Positions 24,856-34,348 of a stretch of 60,924 bases of DNA are shown piece after piece; the first letter of the stretch is position 1, and each line of letters starts with the position of its first letter. Below the pieces are notes generated by a model. That model was not told the origin of the DNA and did no database searches. It saw nothing but the letters and a program-made list of their open reading frames with translations. The stretch is from Phycisphaeraceae bacterium (GTDB lineage: Bacteria; Planctomycetota; Phycisphaerae; Phycisphaerales; UBA1924), in contig JAHBXE010000021.1 in assembly GCA_019636625.1 (NCBI GenBank), forward strand, positions 1 through 60,924, in the 5' to 3' direction. Both the position numbers and the translations under genes were made by a program.

Positions 24856-25689
24856 ATGCGGCCAATCCACACGACGGCACTGCTGGTTCTGACCCTCTGC
24901 GGGTCGGCGCTCGGTCAGGAGGCGCCGGCCCGTCCTGAGGAAAAACCACCCTTGCAGGGCCCACGCGTGGTTGAACAGCGCGCCCCGCATGTTCAAGATG
25001 CATTCTCTGACGGCTCTCGCCAAGGCCGCCCGGGCATGCAGATCCCGATGCGGGCGTACAACGATGTCATCAACAAGCTCCGCGGCGAAAAGGCCCCGGC
25101 GGACCTCCGGCTCTCTCAAAGCCAGGAGGAACAGCTCAGTTCCATCGAGCAGGAGTACCGCGAAGCCACCCGCGCCTACGCGCAGCAGAACCGAGAGCAG
25201 CGCCGCGGCCAGGGCGGCGAGGACCGGCCGATGCGGGAAATGGTGCAGGAGGCGATGCGCAACGGCCCCCGCCCGGGCGATTATCAGACCAAGATCTGGG
25301 CCGTTCTCAACGAGAAGCAGCAGGCGTTCGTGAAGGTTGAGCTCGACAAGGTTCGCGACGATCTCGAAAAACGCCGCGGTGAAGAAGCGATGAAGCGCCG
25401 GATGGAGCAACGCCAGCAGGCCGGTCAGCCCGCTCGCCCCAACGCCCAGGCGCCCACCACGCCCGAAAGGCGGCCCGCGGCCGGCGAGGATGAGGTCCGT
25501 CCCCTCCGCGATCGTGGCATCCGCTTGATCCGCCGGATTGCGCAGTTGCCGCCCGAAGAGCGGGAACAACTGTTGGCGAGAATCGAAGCAGAACTCGACC
25601 GCCGCGGCGTACCGGACGCCCCGGACATGCAGCCCCCGCCGGCGCAGGAGCCGAGGCCTCCTGCTCCGGAACGCCGCCGCGATCGATAG
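24856..25689 (+). CDS. Secreted charged/helical protein (Spy/CpxP-like character)
   Basis: 277 aa. It has a good Shine-Dalgarno (GGAAGGAG) and a signal peptide to 'GSALGQ'. The middle is rich in Glu, Arg and Gln with long predicted helices ('LRLSQSQEEQLSSIEQEYREATRAYAQQNREQ' style, quoted in part: LRLSQSQEEQLSSIEQ). The C-terminus is Pro-rich. This helical, charged, periplasmic pattern resembles Spy/CpxP chaperone-like proteins but no LTxxQ pair is certain. Function unknown. Divergent from mrp. Confidence 0.75.
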   Translation: MRPIHTTALLVLTLCGSALGQEAPARPEEKPPLQGPRVVEQRAPHVQDAFSDGSRQGRPGMQIPMRAYNDVINKLRGEKAPADLRLSQSQEEQLSSIEQEYREATRAYAQQNREQRRGQGGEDRPMREMVQEAMRNGPRPGDYQTKIWAVLNEKQQAFVKVELDKVRDDLEKRRGEEAMKRRMEQRQQAGQPARPNAQAPTTPERRPAAGEDEVRPLRDRGIRLIRRIAQLPPEEREQLLARIEAELDRRGVPDAPDMQPPPAQEPRPPAPERRRDR

Positions 25690-26034
25690 CGCCGGAAGTC
25701 AAAACACCAGCCAAAGGGAACAGGGAATGCGAACACAAGGGCGTGTTCGCTCGTAGTGTTATTGGACGATGGGGTCGTGGCGGGGACCCGATGATGTTTG
25801 TATTAAGTTAGGCATGTCGGTTATCCAAACCCCCTAGACGGGCGGTGCAAGATTGCCTAGATTGTCACGAATTGTTCGAGCCGTGTGAGGGGCCCTTGGC
25901 CGATGACACGGAAGTCGGGTTTGTTTCGGCAGGTTGAATCCCCAAGATCTCTCTCTCCTCCAGCGGGGCGCCGTCACTGATGGCGCCCTGCTTTTTGGGA
26001 AGAGCTGACGTGGGATAGGTTCGATCCGCCGGCC
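25690..26034. other. Intergenic region, possible small RNA locus
   Basis: 345 bp with no convincing ORF and base composition less GC-rich than the surroundings. It ends in a clear Rho-independent terminator pointing right (25965-25995), located about 275 bp beyond the preceding stop codon. It could be a long 3' UTR of the gene at 24856-25689 or a separate small RNA. I see no recognisable tRNA, 6S or SRP motif. Confidence 0.4.
25965..25995 (+). terminator. Rho-independent terminator
   Basis: Stem GGGCGCC / GGCGCCC with a 9-nt loop, followed by TGC and five T. Confidence 0.8.
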
Positions 26035-27951
26035 TCAGTCCTCAATCTCGATTGGATCGGAATCGGACACGTCCGGAGGAGGGGGCGCTGAGACCTTCTG
26101 CTTCGCGCGCTCGATCGCGAGGCGGATTTCCTCGGGCGTGAAAATCCCGGCCGCGTGCCGGGCCAGGGCGGCGGACCCGCCCCGGAACGTGGTGACGGAC
26201 GAACCTCCCCCGGCGCCGCTGACGGACCCAAAGGAGAGCTTTCCACCCGCCCCACCACCGCCACCCCAGCCGCCACCACCGCCGCCGCCGCGCCCTCCGC
26301 CACCTCCACCGCCGGAGGCGCCAACGGGCGCGGATGCCGGGGCGATCGGTGGTTCCGGCGCCGCCGCGCCTTCCCGCAGATCGGCCGGAATGGTCCACAG
26401 CCACGATTCTGCGCCACGCATGGTGTTCGGCTTGACCTGAATCTCGTCAAAGATGACGGGGACAAGCCCCAGCGCCGCCACACGCTCGACCTCGGCGACT
26501 CTTTCCGTCAGTGTCGGCTGACGCCCGAGGCGATCTCGCAATCCGCTCAATGGCACGCCGCACCACGTCTCATGTCCCGGAACAAGCAGGTCCGCGAGCA
26601 CCTTGGGCGTCTGCATGTCACTCGCGTTGACCCACGTCGGCGCGAGGGTGTGCATGAAGTCCGGCCCGCTGCGCGCCCACTCGGTGCAGAAAGTCACTCC
26701 CGGGGCGTGGGCCTGGAGCGTCTGAACCCACCGATAGGCGTCCCACGGGGCGGCGTAGCCCAGGGCATCAAGGCCGATCATGGTGGCGCCGAGGTCGAGC
26801 GCCATGTCCAACTCGGCCATGGCCCGGGCCACATGCTGCGGGTTGTCGGGGTTCAGGACTTCCGAGTGCGGTGTGTCCCATGAGGTCATCACGTGGGCCG
26901 CGCGGCCCCACCAGTAGCCCATGGCCAAGTTCGGCCCCGGCAGCGCGCGCAGCAGGGGCAGCGTCGAGTTCAGCATGGGCACGTCGCGCATGTGCGTCAT
27001 GAACTGGAACGGGAAGTTCTGGTCTCTGTTGTTCCGGAACAATCCGCTGGGGGCCCACATCATCATCCGGGTGTGGCCGCGATCCCGGAGCGAGTTGATG
27101 TACCCGATGAACGGCCCCCAACCGGCGGTGTCGGGCCGGTAGTTCGTGGGTCCGCAGAATCCGAGGGGACTGGTGTCCAGACACGCCGGATCGGTGGGGG
27201 ACAGACCGCAGATCGGGTTGGGGTTCCGGGTGTACCGCACGCCCCCGTACAGGGAGGCGAAGTAGTCACGGTACGGCGTCAGCGTGCGGACCCATTCCTC
27301 GGGGCGCGAGGTGGCGCGCACACACAGGGTGTAGACCCGGCTGGTGCGGGGTGGCATGTTCCCGACGAGCGTGAAGTCGATCTTCCAGTTCTTTCCCCCG
27401 TGCAGCTCGATCCCGTCCGCCGACACAAGCTGTACCTGAACATTGTGCTTGTATTCGAGCACCGGATACAGCAACGAGGCGCCGATCGTGTAGGTGCCGT
27501 TGGACACCACGAACACGGGGCTGTAGCAGTCGACGGGGTAGAGGTGACCGAATCCTGCCCAGAGCCCGTTCGCGTGGTCGGCGGTCTGAAGCTTGGCATC
27601 CGCCCGGAAGTCGCGCCAGGTCACTTGGCGAGGAAAGCGGATTCCCGGGACCGTGATCACGCCCATGGACCTTGGCAAGTCCGAGTCATTGGAGAGGGTA
27701 ATAGAGACATCGAAGCCGTCCCGCTTGGGGGACAGCACCGAATGCGACGTCACCTGCGACTGGTTTACCACTTCCCGCAGGCTCGGGCTGATGAGCACGG
27801 CGCCCGTCTGCGCGTCGCGCAGCGTCGGCATGTTGCCGGACATCGAGGATTCGAAGGCACCCTGACCCGAGACCCTCGCCACCAAGAGCAGCAGTCCGAG
27901 AACAGGGGCCGCGAGTTGAGTACCTTTCCGACGCCTCATTGGTGCAACCAT
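26035..27951 (-). CDS. Secreted TIM-barrel-like protein with Gly-rich C-terminal linker
   Basis: 638 aa (634 from the second Met). It has a signal peptide (VLGLLLLVARVSGQG), then a beta-rich N-terminal region. The central region has features of a barrel hydrolase: 'RGHTRMMMWAPSG', 'TMIGLDALGYAAPWDAY', 'VTFCTEWARSG' and 'VPVIFDEIQVKP', with acidic residues at strand ends. A very Gly-rich stretch (about residues 545-590) precedes a C-terminal 'FTPEEIRLAIERAKQK' helix. It could be a glycoside hydrolase or lyase acting on the polysaccharide made by the adjoining cluster, but I do not recognise a family. Same strand as the cluster. Confidence 0.7.
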   Translation of the reverse strand: MVAPMRRRKGTQLAAPVLGLLLLVARVSGQGAFESSMSGNMPTLRDAQTGAVLISPSLREVVNQSQVTSHSVLSPKRDGFDVSITLSNDSDLPRSMGVITVPGIRFPRQVTWRDFRADAKLQTADHANGLWAGFGHLYPVDCYSPVFVVSNGTYTIGASLLYPVLEYKHNVQVQLVSADGIELHGGKNWKIDFTLVGNMPPRTSRVYTLCVRATSRPEEWVRTLTPYRDYFASLYGGVRYTRNPNPICGLSPTDPACLDTSPLGFCGPTNYRPDTAGWGPFIGYINSLRDRGHTRMMMWAPSGLFRNNRDQNFPFQFMTHMRDVPMLNSTLPLLRALPGPNLAMGYWWGRAAHVMTSWDTPHSEVLNPDNPQHVARAMAELDMALDLGATMIGLDALGYAAPWDAYRWVQTLQAHAPGVTFCTEWARSGPDFMHTLAPTWVNASDMQTPKVLADLLVPGHETWCGVPLSGLRDRLGRQPTLTERVAEVERVAALGLVPVIFDEIQVKPNTMRGAESWLWTIPADLREGAAAPEPPIAPASAPVGASGGGGGGGRGGGGGGGWGGGGGAGGKLSFGSVSGAGGGSSVTTFRGGSAALARHAAGIFTPEEIRLAIERAKQKVSAPPPPDVSDSDPIEIED

Positions 27952-28070
27952 CTCAAATCCGAGCGTAGATTGCCAGTGCGGATCGCGACGAAGTCGCGCT
28001 GCGGGTCACCCAGTCGGCCCAGTCGCGCCAGATGGCCACGCCAACCGAATCGTCCAGCGTATTGGACGCT

Positions 28071-29459
28071 TCAAGTCGATTGAAGTTCGCCCGCACCGAG
28101 GTCAACCCCGGCATCGGCCTCGTCTCCTTCGTTCTCTGGCGACGCTTCGGCCGTGGCGTAGGCCGAACCTCGGACCGCGCGCAGGTAGCCCGCGCACAGC
28201 CGCATCGCGACCCACGCAGCGAACATGGCCGCCAGCGAACGGAACAGGAACAGACCGACCTCACCCCGGGGGATTCCCACGATCTCGCCCGCTCCGACGA
28301 CGGCCGGGATCGTGATGAATGGGTTGAGCGAATGCACCACCAGGTACTCGTCAAAGAAGCGCCACATGAGGCCGAAGAGGATGGCGTAGGGAATGAGCGT
28401 CAGCCATGGGTTGTCATTAAAAATGTGCCCGATGATCCCTGGGCCCAGTGTGAAGTTCTCCGAGAACTTGTAGACGCGCGCCTGACGCACCATCGCGTAC
28501 CCAAGCCCATCCGGCTTGCCCGGCCAGATGATTCTCGGAATCGGATTGGTGACGGTGTACACGATCGAGTGGAACGGGTCGTACGGGTAGGGGTCCGGCC
28601 GGTTCTCGATGACCCACATGCTGTTCGCCGCTGCGAACTGTCCGGAAGCAAGCGCCGTGAGACCTTCGCCGACGTCGGCCTCAGTGATCCCGCGGACCAC
28701 GTCGCCGAAGTCGGACTGCTGCGAGGTGGTTGATCGCACCGTGCTGAATGCGGCGAGAAAGATCAGGCCCGCGACACCCAGTCCGCCCAGCCGGTAGGCC
28801 AGCCGCAGCCAGCCCTGGTGCCGCCAGTGCGATTGGTATGCCGCGAACAGCACGGTCAGCAGCACGCAGACCACGTCACGCCGGCCAAAGGTCTGGAACA
28901 CCGTGCACGCGATCGCGCCCAGAATGATGAACCCCGCCGGCACCGCCACGGCGAGGTTCCACAGCCTCGGCGCCCAGGCCCACATGGCCAGGCCCGCCGC
29001 GGACGCGAGAACTCCCACGGCCAGAACGTCGGTCAATACCCCGAGCACGGGAACGTTTCGCCCGATCACGATGCGGAGCACGAATCCGACCACCAGCAAC
29101 AAGCCACCGACCGAGAGAAGTGTGGACGGGGTGTACACCGGAAACGGGAACCGCGACCGCCACGCGAACCGCCGAACCCACCATCCCCGGGAATACGACC
29201 AGAGAAATAGGACGAGAAACGTCGTTGCCGCGAACAAGTAGATCACGCCTGTCGTCATCGGGCTGTCGATAGTGACCTCGCCCCATGTCAACGTCCACAG
29301 GCTCAGCGCGGCGCTCATCAACTGAAAGATAACGAACCCCACCAGAAAGAAGTTGCGGACGCTCAGCAGCGGGTGCGTCCCCCGATAGGCCTGGACGATC
29401 ATCATGGCCACCACGGCGACCGCCAGGACGATGAAGATGAACGCGAGCACGAGGTTCAT
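28071..29459 (-). CDS. O-antigen/exopolysaccharide polymerase-like membrane protein
   Basis: 462 aa from the chosen Met (MNLVLAFIFIVLAVAVV); an upstream Met adds 13 residues and overlaps the next gene. There are about 11-12 hydrophobic segments and a large loop with 'NPIPRIIWPGKP' and 'SENFTLGPGIIGHIFND', a pattern found in oligosaccharide repeat-unit polymerases (Wzy/EpsK-like). It probably polymerises glycan repeat units at the inner membrane. The long hydrophilic C-terminus is acidic. A flippase was not found nearby. Confidence 0.75.
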   Translation of the reverse strand: MNLVLAFIFIVLAVAVVAMMIVQAYRGTHPLLSVRNFFLVGFVIFQLMSAALSLWTLTWGEVTIDSPMTTGVIYLFAATTFLVLFLWSYSRGWWVRRFAWRSRFPFPVYTPSTLLSVGGLLLVVGFVLRIVIGRNVPVLGVLTDVLAVGVLASAAGLAMWAWAPRLWNLAVAVPAGFIILGAIACTVFQTFGRRDVVCVLLTVLFAAYQSHWRHQGWLRLAYRLGGLGVAGLIFLAAFSTVRSTTSQQSDFGDVVRGITEADVGEGLTALASGQFAAANSMWVIENRPDPYPYDPFHSIVYTVTNPIPRIIWPGKPDGLGYAMVRQARVYKFSENFTLGPGIIGHIFNDNPWLTLIPYAILFGLMWRFFDEYLVVHSLNPFITIPAVVGAGEIVGIPRGEVGLFLFRSLAAMFAAWVAMRLCAGYLRAVRGSAYATAEASPENEGDEADAGVDLGAGELQST

Positions 29460-29469
29460 GAGAGGACTT

Positions 29470-30696
29470 TCATCGGCGATCGTAGGAACCCGGGCCATTG
29501 GCCACGGAGTTATCGGATGGAATCACGCCCGCATCCGCCAGCGCGGCGCGGGTGCCCTTGATCGGGTCACCCCGGCTTCGCCATGCGGCCAGCACACCCT
29601 CTGAACCGCCCTTGAACTGGTCAATGTTTGTGGGCGCGGTCACCTCTCGGAGTTTACCGATCAGCCCGCCGAGATCGCCCGCGTGAAAGATCGCCCCGTT
29701 GACCCCATCCCTCACCAGCTCCGCCGCCGCGCCCACCACATCGCTCGCCACGACTGCCATGCCGGCCCCGACGGCCTCGTTGATGACGACCGCCCAAGGC
29801 TCGTAGTCGCTGGGGCACAGCAGCACATCGCTCGCACGGTAGAGGGCCGATACCCTCGCCTGCTCTCCGACGAAACCCGCCCACTTGACACGTTCGCGGA
29901 GCGTGGCGGGCACCCTTGCCTGAAGTTCCGCGCGAAGCGGGCCATCACCAATAATGACCAAGTCCCATTCGGGACGCTCGCCCGCGATGGCCGCGAACGC
30001 ATCGATGGCGAGATCGACCCTCTTGAACTGGACAAGTCTCGCGCACACGACGAGGTGTCGTCTGTCCGGACGGAGACCGAAAGCTCGGCGCGCCTCCGAT
30101 ACGCTCTGCTCGTCAATGCCCCGGATCAAGTCGTAGTCCGGCTCGTACGGAACGAAGTAGCACCGCTTCGGATCGGCGCCGTAGCGCTCAAAGAATGCCC
30201 GGCCCAGTGTGCCGCACGGCATCAGGCCGGTCACGTTTCGCACAACCCACCCAACGAACATGCGCTTGATAAGCCGTCGCAACCCGGTGGCTGTATCTCC
30301 CTTGATGTTGCTGTCGGCGAAGATGAAGCACGGCACCCCGGCCCGTCGGCACCAACGAATGATCCGCAACCGCGTGAGGTCGTTGTACCCACCGAGAATC
30401 ACGGCGCTCGCATTCTGATCGCGCAACCATGCCGTGATGCGGCCGCCCTTGCGCCAATCCGACCGCACCCACTTCAGTCGCGCCTGCTCCACCACCGGGT
30501 GACCTTGTCCGAAGAGGATGGGGTTGATCTCATCGATGCGCCGGGATTCCCACGGCTGATCGGGCTGATCGTGCGTGTACACGCTGGCGATCCGGATCTC
30601 CGGGATCTCGCGGACGATCCGCCGGTGCAGGTGGATGCGGTAGGGCGTCTGCACGTTGTTGATCAACGCCACGAGCGGACGGTTCACGTTGTCCAT
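29470..30696 (-). CDS. Glycosyltransferase, GT4-like
   Basis: 408 aa with GT-B fold features. The C-terminal 'DVLLCPSDYEPWAVVINEAVGAGMAVVASDVVGA' region is typical of GT4 (quoted in part: LCPSDYEPWAVVINEA), as are 'VVCARLVQFKRVDLAIDAF' and 'VIIGDGPLRAEL'. The start at MDNVNRP has GAAGGGG just upstream. It is part of the minus-strand polysaccharide operon, 7 nt from the upstream gene. Donor and acceptor sugars are unknown. Confidence 0.88.
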   Translation of the reverse strand: MDNVNRPLVALINNVQTPYRIHLHRRIVREIPEIRIASVYTHDQPDQPWESRRIDEINPILFGQGHPVVEQARLKWVRSDWRKGGRITAWLRDQNASAVILGGYNDLTRLRIIRWCRRAGVPCFIFADSNIKGDTATGLRRLIKRMFVGWVVRNVTGLMPCGTLGRAFFERYGADPKRCYFVPYEPDYDLIRGIDEQSVSEARRAFGLRPDRRHLVVCARLVQFKRVDLAIDAFAAIAGERPEWDLVIIGDGPLRAELQARVPATLRERVKWAGFVGEQARVSALYRASDVLLCPSDYEPWAVVINEAVGAGMAVVASDVVGAAAELVRDGVNGAIFHAGDLGGLIGKLREVTAPTNIDQFKGGSEGVLAAWRSRGDPIKGTRAALADAGVIPSDNSVANGPGSYDRR

Positions 30697-30703
30697 GGCC
30701 CCT

Positions 30704-31903
30704 TCACCCATGCTGCCGGCGCCCCTCCATCGCACTCGCGTACATCGCTATGTACTGCTCCACCACTCTCGCGGGTTCGAGATTCCGCATCACCCATGCG
30801 CGGCCCGAATCGCCCATGGCCCTCATCCGCCCCCGATCCTTGATCATCTCGGCCAGGACATCGGCGATCGCCCCCTCGATGCCGCCACCGCCGATGGTTC
30901 CCTCGTCGATGATGGAGGCGCCGCCGCTCTCTTGAAGCTCGGTCCACGTGTCTGTTCCCTTGGTCGTGACCACCGGCGTCCCGCACGCGAGGGACTCAAA
31001 GTACACGATGCCGAAGTTCTCCTGGCTGGTAGGAAGCACCATTACATCGCACGCCTGGTACAGCGAGGCCTTGAACTCGCTGGTCACCATCCCGATGAAC
31101 CTCACTTGTTCATCAAGGCCCAAGTTGCTAATCAGTGCTCTCAACGAGGCCATGTAAGCCTGATCCCCCGGGCCGGCGAGAAGCACGCGGAACCCAACGC
31201 CGCGATCACGCAGCAGGGCCGCCGCCCGGATCAGCGCTTCGGGTCTCTTCTTGTAGTGCACGCGGCTGATGAAGAGAATGGTGGGAACGCCATCCTCCGG
31301 GATCGCAAACTTCTCTCTCGCCGCACCGGGCCCTGGAAGCCGGCGGAAGGACTCGAGATCGAAGACATAGGGAATGGCCACGCCGGGCGTACGGGGGTGG
31401 TGCTTCTTCGTCTGCTCCAGTTCGCCGCGGCTGGCGCAGTGGATGAACGCCGCGCCGTCCAGCACCCGACGCCCGGCCAGAGAGAAGTAGACCCTCTTTT
31501 TCAGCGCGCCCTGCTTCAGGCTCCAGTCGTCGAGCATTCCGTTGGGGGTCAGTACGTAGGGCCTTCCGAGCCGCTTCGCGATGGAAGCGACCCTGGCAAC
31601 GGAAGGGTCCCAGATCACCTCGGTATGCACGACATCGCACCGCTCAACAAATGCCGTCAGTTGGCGCGTCAGGTCCCCATTCATCCAACCCAGCGGCGCC
31701 GGCGGCTCGATGCGCACAACCCGCGGCAAACCCTCGCCACCGCCCAGCCAGGCCCGAGGCACATCTCGCGTATCCCACGTGGCCAGCGTGGTGTCGTGAC
31801 CGAAGCGAGCAAGATAATCGCAGAGGTCCAGCACCAGACGCGGGATGCCCCCGCCTTCCAGGTACAGGCCCCGCAAATAGACCCCAATCCGAAGCTTGCT
31901 CAC
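30704..31903 (-). CDS. Glycosyltransferase, GT4 family
   Basis: 399 aa with a GTG start that overlaps the upstream stop by 4 nt (GTGA). The N-terminal 'GGGIPRLVLDLCDYLARFGHDTTLAT' is the acceptor-side Rossmann lobe. The C-terminal 'ILFISRVHYKKRPEALI', 'VLLAGPGDQ' and 'VLPTSQENFGIVYFESLACGTPVVTT' (given as VLPTSQENFG..ESLACGTPVV) carry the E-x7-E region of GT4. It is very similar in layout to the next gene (31900-33072), suggesting an old duplication. It probably adds a sugar to the exopolysaccharide repeat. Confidence 0.9.
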   Translation of the reverse strand: MSKLRIGVYLRGLYLEGGGIPRLVLDLCDYLARFGHDTTLATWDTRDVPRAWLGGGEGLPRVVRIEPPAPLGWMNGDLTRQLTAFVERCDVVHTEVIWDPSVARVASIAKRLGRPYVLTPNGMLDDWSLKQGALKKRVYFSLAGRRVLDGAAFIHCASRGELEQTKKHHPRTPGVAIPYVFDLESFRRLPGPGAAREKFAIPEDGVPTILFISRVHYKKRPEALIRAAALLRDRGVGFRVLLAGPGDQAYMASLRALISNLGLDEQVRFIGMVTSEFKASLYQACDVMVLPTSQENFGIVYFESLACGTPVVTTKGTDTWTELQESGGASIIDEGTIGGGGIEGAIADVLAEMIKDRGRMRAMGDSGRAWVMRNLEPARVVEQYIAMYASAMEGRRQHG

Positions 31904-33072
31904 GGCCGGCCTCCTCGTACCACCGATTCATACATGCGAACGTAGCCGCCCACGATCCGCTCCGGAGCCATGTTCGACAGAACCCAGTCACGGCCGGCGC
32001 GCCCTCTCGCCCGCAGCGCCTCGCGATCCGAGAGCAACCGCGCGATTGCACCGCTCAACTCCTCTACCGTCGCCGGGTTGTTCACGATGACCGCAGCGCC
32101 GGAGCTCTCCAGCTCCTTCCACGTGTCCGTGCCCCGGGTGGTCACGAGGGGCGTCCCGCAAGCCAGCGACTCAAAGTACACAAAGCCGAAGTTCTCCATG
32201 TGCGTCGGCAGAACAAAGAGGTCGCACGCCGCAAACAGCGACGGCTTGAGCGGCTCTGGCACCATCCCAAGAAACCGCACATACTCGCCCGCCCCCGAGT
32301 CGACTGCCACGCGCTGGAGCCAGGCCCGATACGGGTCTTCGCCCGGCCCGGCCATGATCGCCCATGCCTTTGTGCCCTTTCGCCGAAGGTCCGCCACGGA
32401 ACGGATCACCAGGTCGGGGCGCTTCTTGTCGTGCAGGCGGCTGAGGTACAGAATCGTCGGTTCGCCCGGCGGGGGAAGTTCGAGCTCGCGTCGGGCCGCG
32501 GCCGCATCCGGCGCTTCCCGATAGGGCTCCAGGTCGAGCATGAGCGGCACGACATAGCCGGGAGTACCGGGATGGCGCTTGGCCGATTGGTCCAGTTCGC
32601 CCTGCGCGGTCAAGTGCATCCCCGCTGCATGCGACAAGACCCGACGCGCGAACACCCGCATGGACACCATCTTCTTCCAACGCTTCTGCGCGAGCGACCA
32701 GTCAGCGAGCATGCCGTGGGCGGAAAGCACGTAGGGCTTGCCGGCTGCCCTCGCCTCGCGGGACATCGGAACATGCATCGGGTCCCACACATTGTGCAAG
32801 TGAAGCACGTCCAGGCCGCCGACCATGGAAGCAAAGGCCCCCACCGCTCGAGGATCGAACAACGCTCGCCCCGCGCCGAGCGCCGGGAGTGGATGAACTC
32901 TCGGCAATCCCGGCCCGCCGGAGCGCCAGGCCGCCGGCACATCCCGCGGGTCGCAACTGGCCAACGTAACATCCAGCCCGGCGCGGGCCTGCTCGCGGCA
33001 CAGGTCCAGCACGGCCCGGTACACCCCACCCTCGTTCGACCACAAGTGATGAAGGTAGTGGGTGATGCGCAT
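31900..33072 (-). CDS. Glycosyltransferase, GT4 family
   Basis: 390 aa. The start at MRITHYLHHLW is chosen; the upstream 66 residues of open frame are not protein-like. It has the GT4 features 'ILYLSRLHDKKRPDLVI', 'MAGPGEDPY', 'VLPTHMENFGFVYFE' and 'SLACGTPLVTTRGTDTWKEL'. The last motif is shared almost word for word with the downstream gene (SLACGTPVVTTKGTDTW), so the two are paralogues. Polysaccharide operon member. Confidence 0.9.
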   Translation of the reverse strand: MRITHYLHHLWSNEGGVYRAVLDLCREQARAGLDVTLASCDPRDVPAAWRSGGPGLPRVHPLPALGAGRALFDPRAVGAFASMVGGLDVLHLHNVWDPMHVPMSREARAAGKPYVLSAHGMLADWSLAQKRWKKMVSMRVFARRVLSHAAGMHLTAQGELDQSAKRHPGTPGYVVPLMLDLEPYREAPDAAAARRELELPPPGEPTILYLSRLHDKKRPDLVIRSVADLRRKGTKAWAIMAGPGEDPYRAWLQRVAVDSGAGEYVRFLGMVPEPLKPSLFAACDLFVLPTHMENFGFVYFESLACGTPLVTTRGTDTWKELESSGAAVIVNNPATVEELSGAIARLLSDREALRARGRAGRDWVLSNMAPERIVGGYVRMYESVVRGGRP

Positions 33073-33086
33073 GCGCGGCCCCCGGT

Positions 33087-33701
33087 TCACGCCGATGCCC
33101 CGCTGGACGGCGAAACGTCCGCGGCAACCCGAGGCTTGATGGGACGCGCCGGGTTTCCGGCGTAGACCATCCCGGGCTCCAGGTTCTTCATCGCCACTCC
33201 GCACGCGCCGAGCACCGCACGGCTCCCCACGGTGACTCCCGGCCCGACGAACGCCGACGCCGCAATCCACGCATCATCCCCGATCGTGATCGGCGGACGC
33301 ACCAGGGGCAGGTCCGGCCTTGTGTAATCGTGAGTCCCAGCGCAAATCTGTGCGTACTGGCTGATCGTGACGCGTCGGCCGATCGTCACCGGGCCGAGGT
33401 TGTAGATGACCGCAAAGTCGCCGACGGAGGAGTACCCACCGATGTCCAGGTTCCACGGGATCTCGATACGGGCCGTCGGCCGGATGTTGACCCTCGCACC
33501 GATCCTGGCCCCAAAGCACCGGAGGATGCCCCGCCGCATTCCGTACCAGTTGTGCCAACTGAACCGGAAAACAGTGGCCCGGGCCACGATCCACAGGGCT
33601 CGCCCGATCTTCGCTCGGGTGGACCAGGGGCTGACCTGCGATGCCGCATACGCCCGTTCCACTTCAGCGGGCAGTTCGGAATGGGGAGCGCCCCGGGTCA
33701 T
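33087..33701 (-). CDS. WcaF-like sugar O-acetyltransferase (hexapeptide)
   Basis: 204 aa. It is a left-handed beta-helix acetyltransferase: 'GYSSVGDFAVIYNLGPVTIG' and 'ICAGTHDY' followed by 'PITIGDDAWIAASAFVGPGVTVG', with the catalytic-type His in GTHDY. It matches the colanic-acid WcaF/WcaB type, which acetylates a sugar in the repeat unit using acetyl-CoA. Its start overlaps the stop of the methyltransferase gene by 4 nt (ATGA). Confidence 0.88.
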   Translation of the reverse strand: MTRGAPHSELPAEVERAYAASQVSPWSTRAKIGRALWIVARATVFRFSWHNWYGMRRGILRCFGARIGARVNIRPTARIEIPWNLDIGGYSSVGDFAVIYNLGPVTIGRRVTISQYAQICAGTHDYTRPDLPLVRPPITIGDDAWIAASAFVGPGVTVGSRAVLGACGVAMKNLEPGMVYAGNPARPIKPRVAADVSPSSGASA

Positions 33702-34333
33702 GTCGGCTTATCGGCACTCAGGACCATCGACTTCCACAACCAGGGGGCCCGGCCTGTGCCCTTGACGCGGATGTTCACAAACCCGGCTTCGGTCAGCAGC
33801 TTCGAGAGCGTCGCCGGACTGAAGAACTTGATGTGCCCGCCCACGCGGTGCGCTTCGAAGTGCTTATCCCACCCGTTCGTTAGCGAAATCAGAAGATTCT
33901 TCAGGAACCCGTGGTACGGGCACGACACGAGCAGCCGCCCACCGGGGCGTAGGGCGAAGAAGCAGCACCTGGCCCAAGCGGGCGGGTCGTAGAGGTGCTC
34001 CACCACCTCCGTGCTGCTGACGATGTCAAACGGCGCTTCCCCGAGCTGGCTGAGCACACGCTCGTCCACCAGCATCTTGACGAACTTTGCCTTTGGGTGG
34101 GTTCGCTTTGCAATCTCGATGCCTTCTTCCGATGCGTCGACCCCCACCACCGCACACCCCCACGACAGGTACTGACCCGCGTTGTACCCGTTCCCGCATC
34201 CAACGTCGAGCACGCGGCACCCAGGGCGGATCAACTCACCCCCCAGCTCCCTCAGCGCCGGAACAACGAACGATGCCGTGCACTCGGGCGCTGCGGACTT
34301 CCATCCGAACTCCGGAACCGCTGTGCTTGCCAT
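33698..34333 (-). CDS. Class I SAM-dependent methyltransferase
   Basis: 211 aa. The SAM motif I is 'VLDVGCGNGYNAG', with 'VVGVDASEEGIEIA', 'FDIVSSTEVVEHL' and 'LRPGGRLLVSCPYHG' in the standard order. It is likely a sugar or lipid-linked O-methyltransferase in the glycan cluster. It is coupled to the acetyltransferase gene by an ATGA overlap. Confidence 0.88.
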   Translation of the reverse strand: MASTAVPEFGWKSAAPECTASFVVPALRELGGELIRPGCRVLDVGCGNGYNAGQYLSWGCAVVGVDASEEGIEIAKRTHPKAKFVKMLVDERVLSQLGEAPFDIVSSTEVVEHLYDPPAWARCCFFALRPGGRLLVSCPYHGFLKNLLISLTNGWDKHFEAHRVGGHIKFFSPATLSKLLTEAGFVNIRVKGTGRAPWLWKSMVLSADKPT

Positions 34334-34348
34334 GCAACCCTCCCGACG

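Noticed and set aside
26010..26034. T-arm-like GGTTCGATCC, possible tRNA
   Set aside because: No matching acceptor, D or anticodon arms are present around it.
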